Below are positions 62,097-64,000 of a stretch of DNA of 64,000 bases, one piece after another. Source of the DNA: Anaeromyces robustus. Taxonomy: Eukaryota; Neocallimastigomycota; Neocallimastigomycetes; Neocallimastigales; Neocallimastigaceae. The first letter of the stretch is position 1, and each line of letters starts with the position of its first letter. The translations under genes were made by a program, and so were the position numbers. The stretch lies in contig MCFG01000081.1 of assembly GCA_002104895.1 (NCBI GenBank), positions 99,501-163,500 of the forward strand, read 5' to 3'. A model generated the notes under the pieces. That model did no database searches. It had not been told where the DNA came from and saw only the letters and a list, made by a program, of their open reading frames with translations.

Positions 62097-62946
62097 CGAA
62101 TTAAGACTCGCAGAAAAAACACTAGATAGTATCTTTTATATTTTTTAAAATTCAAAAATAAAATTCTATTTTTCGTTATTATAAGGAGTAAATAAAAAGT
62201 GTCATCATATAATTATCATTATAATTTAAAGAGTTAAGAAAATTAACTGTTATATACATAAATTATTGTTTATATGCCATTAAAACTTTTTTATTTTTTT
62301 ATATTATTATTATAAATAATATTTTTTATTTAATTATTATTATTTTTATTAATATTATATAGTAAAGTTGGTTGTGTATCTGTAGTATTTTATATAATAA
62401 AATGAATAAGAAATAAATAATAACTTAGTTTTATTAATAATAATATTATAATTCTACCACTACCACTACCACCACTACTACTAATAATAATAATACTAAA
62501 TATAATAATAATATAATTAATAATAAAATGTATTATATAATTATTTTATGTTTATTAAATTAATAAAATAGTAATACAATTTTTAACGTTTTTTTTCTTA
62601 TAATTATAGCTTTTTTTAAAATGAGTATTGATATATATACTTTTATTTTATTTTATTTTAGGTTTTTCTTTACAGTAATGTATAATTAAATAATTAAATA
62701 ATTATAGATTTTGATTAGAATAAAATTTATTAATAACGAAAAATTGTTTGTATTAAAAAAATTATATAGATAAAATTTTTTATATATAATAATCGAACAA
62801 ATGTTTTTTTTTTTATTATTTTATTATATTAATTATTTTCTTTTTTTTTTTTTTTATTAATTTATTTATTTTCCATAATTTTTTTATTTATTATTATTAT
62901 TATTAATTTATTTATTAAGCAGTTCTATAATATAATTTTATTATCT

Positions 62947-64000
62947 TTAATATTTTGAATTTTTATTATTAGTTTGTTTATTAAGTAAATCTATAACTTC
63001 ACTATCTTTAATATTTGGAATAGCGTCATGTGGATAAGTTTCATTATGTCTTTGAATTAATGCTTCATATATTTTTATTTTTTCTTCTAATAATTGAATA
63101 TAATCATCTTTTTCCATATTAGCATCTCTTTCAAGTATAAAACTTTCATTAATTAATTCTGATTTTTCCATCCATTTTTTAAGTTCATTTCTTAATGTTA
63201 CATAATCGTCTGTAATGTCTTCTCGGGCTTTTCTTTCAATTTCTAATTGCTTTCTTAATATCTTTATTTTATATCGAAGAAGATTAAATGCTTCCATAAC
63301 ATTCATATTACCTGTAGATGTCATTTCAATTTTTCCATTTTCTACATATTTATAGTATGATGTAATGGAATCATTACTAGAAGTAATAATACCTGTACTG
63401 ACACATTTACCTTTTGTTTTTAAAGAATTACTACTTTCATCATTATCGTTATCATCATCATTATCATTACCATCATCATTATCGTTACCATTATCATTAT
63501 CGTTGCCATCATCATTATCGTTGCCATCATCATTATCGTTATCGACGTCATTATCGTTATCGTCGTCATTATCATTATCATTATCGTTATCATCATCATC
63601 ATCATTAATATTTATTTCATTATTTTCATCTATTAAAGCCGTTTTATCATGTTTTTCATTATTATTTGATTTTTTTCCTGGTTTTTTAACTGGTCTTAAA
63701 CTTTTAATATATAATGATAAAATTTGATCATTTGTAAGATTTTCATCAGGACCTGGTGATAATTTAAGACATTTTACTTTTTCCTCACTTTTTATAAAGA
63801 CTTGATTATTATTATTTTCTATATGTCATTAATTTGATTAATAAATAAAATATAAATAAATTAAATGAAAAAAAAAAATTATATATATATTAATAAACAA
63901 ACAAACAAATAGATCAATAAATTAATAAATATATAGAAAAAAATTACCTTTCATCATAATTTCTTTAGCCATTTTATCAACAAGATGTTGACTTATTATA
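62947..64000 (-). CDS. Unknown protein with Asp/Asn tract and coiled coil (5' partial)
   Basis: On the minus strand the visible exons are 64000-63948 (open at the window edge) and 63818-62947. Donor GTAATT at 63947 and acceptor ATATAG at 63819 join AAAG to AA in frame (MMKENNNNQVF). At least 306 residues are present. Order: KMAKEIMMK; a conserved-looking LSPGPDENLTNDQILSLYIK; basic RPVKKPGKK; a long Asp/Asn/Gly tract (63435-63605, repeats of NDNDDG); then, after a linker, a helical coiled-coil segment (LLRYKIKILRKQLEIERKA ... LLEEKIKIYEALIQRHN) and a short tail. The Met at 63324 is internal, since the frame stays open far upstream. I do not recognise the family. Confidence 0.8.
63435..63605 (-). 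repeat. Coding Asp/Asn/Gly repeat tract
   Basis: On the minus strand units of about 18 bp, AACGATAATGATGATGGC and variants, encode NDNDDG-type hexapeptides, with about nine imperfect copies. The mixture of GAT and GAC and of AAT and AAC, rather than one pure triplet, suggests the protein sequence and not only slippage is maintained. Confidence 0.8.

Larger units (their letters stand above)
60419..62946. other. AT-rich spacer with inverted repeats
   Basis: Holds an 18-bp perfect inverted repeat at 60792-60809/60837-60854, a 44-bp near-perfect palindrome at 62053-62096, and several copies of ACTCCTTA around 61562-61875 with its reverse complement near 62182. (CCACTA)-like trinucleotides lie at 62456-62480. 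No coding frame is seen. Confidence 0.7.

Noticed and set aside
63414-63608. His/Tyr/Arg-rich frame and opposite Met/Ile/Thr frame
   Set aside because: Shadows of the Asp/Asn repeat in the real minus-strand gene.

Overview
The window is overwhelmingly A+T, with long gene-poor spacers made of A/T runs, (TTTA)n and (AAT)n microsatellites, and small islands of more normal composition that are genes or transposon relics. Short introns with GTAAGT/GTATGT donors and TAG acceptors, Asn-rich tracts, leucine-rich-repeat (LRR) and ankyrin repeat proteins, a PHO80-like cyclin, non-LTR retrotransposon fragments and a eukaryotic tRNA-Pro indicate a nuclear eukaryotic genome. My best guess is an anaerobic gut fungus (Neocallimastigomycota), mainly from the composition, spacer length and repeat-protein content. 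This is inference; no marker gene fixes the lineage.

Layout. 1-5332 (+): the 3' part of an LRR gene in which every repeat is its own 69-nt (or 72-nt) phase-2 exon. 25 exons are visible, arranged in three blocks, two of which open with a pair of cysteine-bearing cap exons; three neighbouring exon+intron units are almost identical. 6720-8245, 12480-13480 and 38690-39366 (+): broken LINE fragments. 10451-10762: a small secreted-protein gene, apparently broken. 17324-23944 (-): a giant coiled-coil protein (about 2157 aa) whose reading frame continues across one intron. 27412-30876 (-): an ankyrin-repeat protein of 1154 aa. 32482-43060 (+): two intact and one broken member of a seven-helix membrane protein family, with a secreted four-domain DUF3237-like protein between them. 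44929-45000 (+): tRNA-Pro(AGG). 45599-47456 (-): an eight-exon gene for a 267-aa BLUF-like/TEX47-like protein; its fourth intron has all the marks of a U12-type AT-AC intron. 48982-49758 (-): an unknown 258-aa protein. 59601-60418 (+): a two-exon PHO80-like cyclin. 62947-64000 (-): the 3' part of an unknown gene with a long Asp/Asn tract and a C-terminal coiled coil.

The strongest candidates for something new are the LRR array (each exon can be skipped, duplicated or swapped without losing frame, and recent unit duplications show that this happens at DNA level) and the AT-AC intron in the BLUF/TEX47-like gene. The genes do not form one pathway. The secreted and membrane proteins suggest surface biology, and the TEX47-like gene would fit a flagellated zoospore. 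Exon borders were read by eye from splice signals and frame continuity and have not been checked with transcripts.
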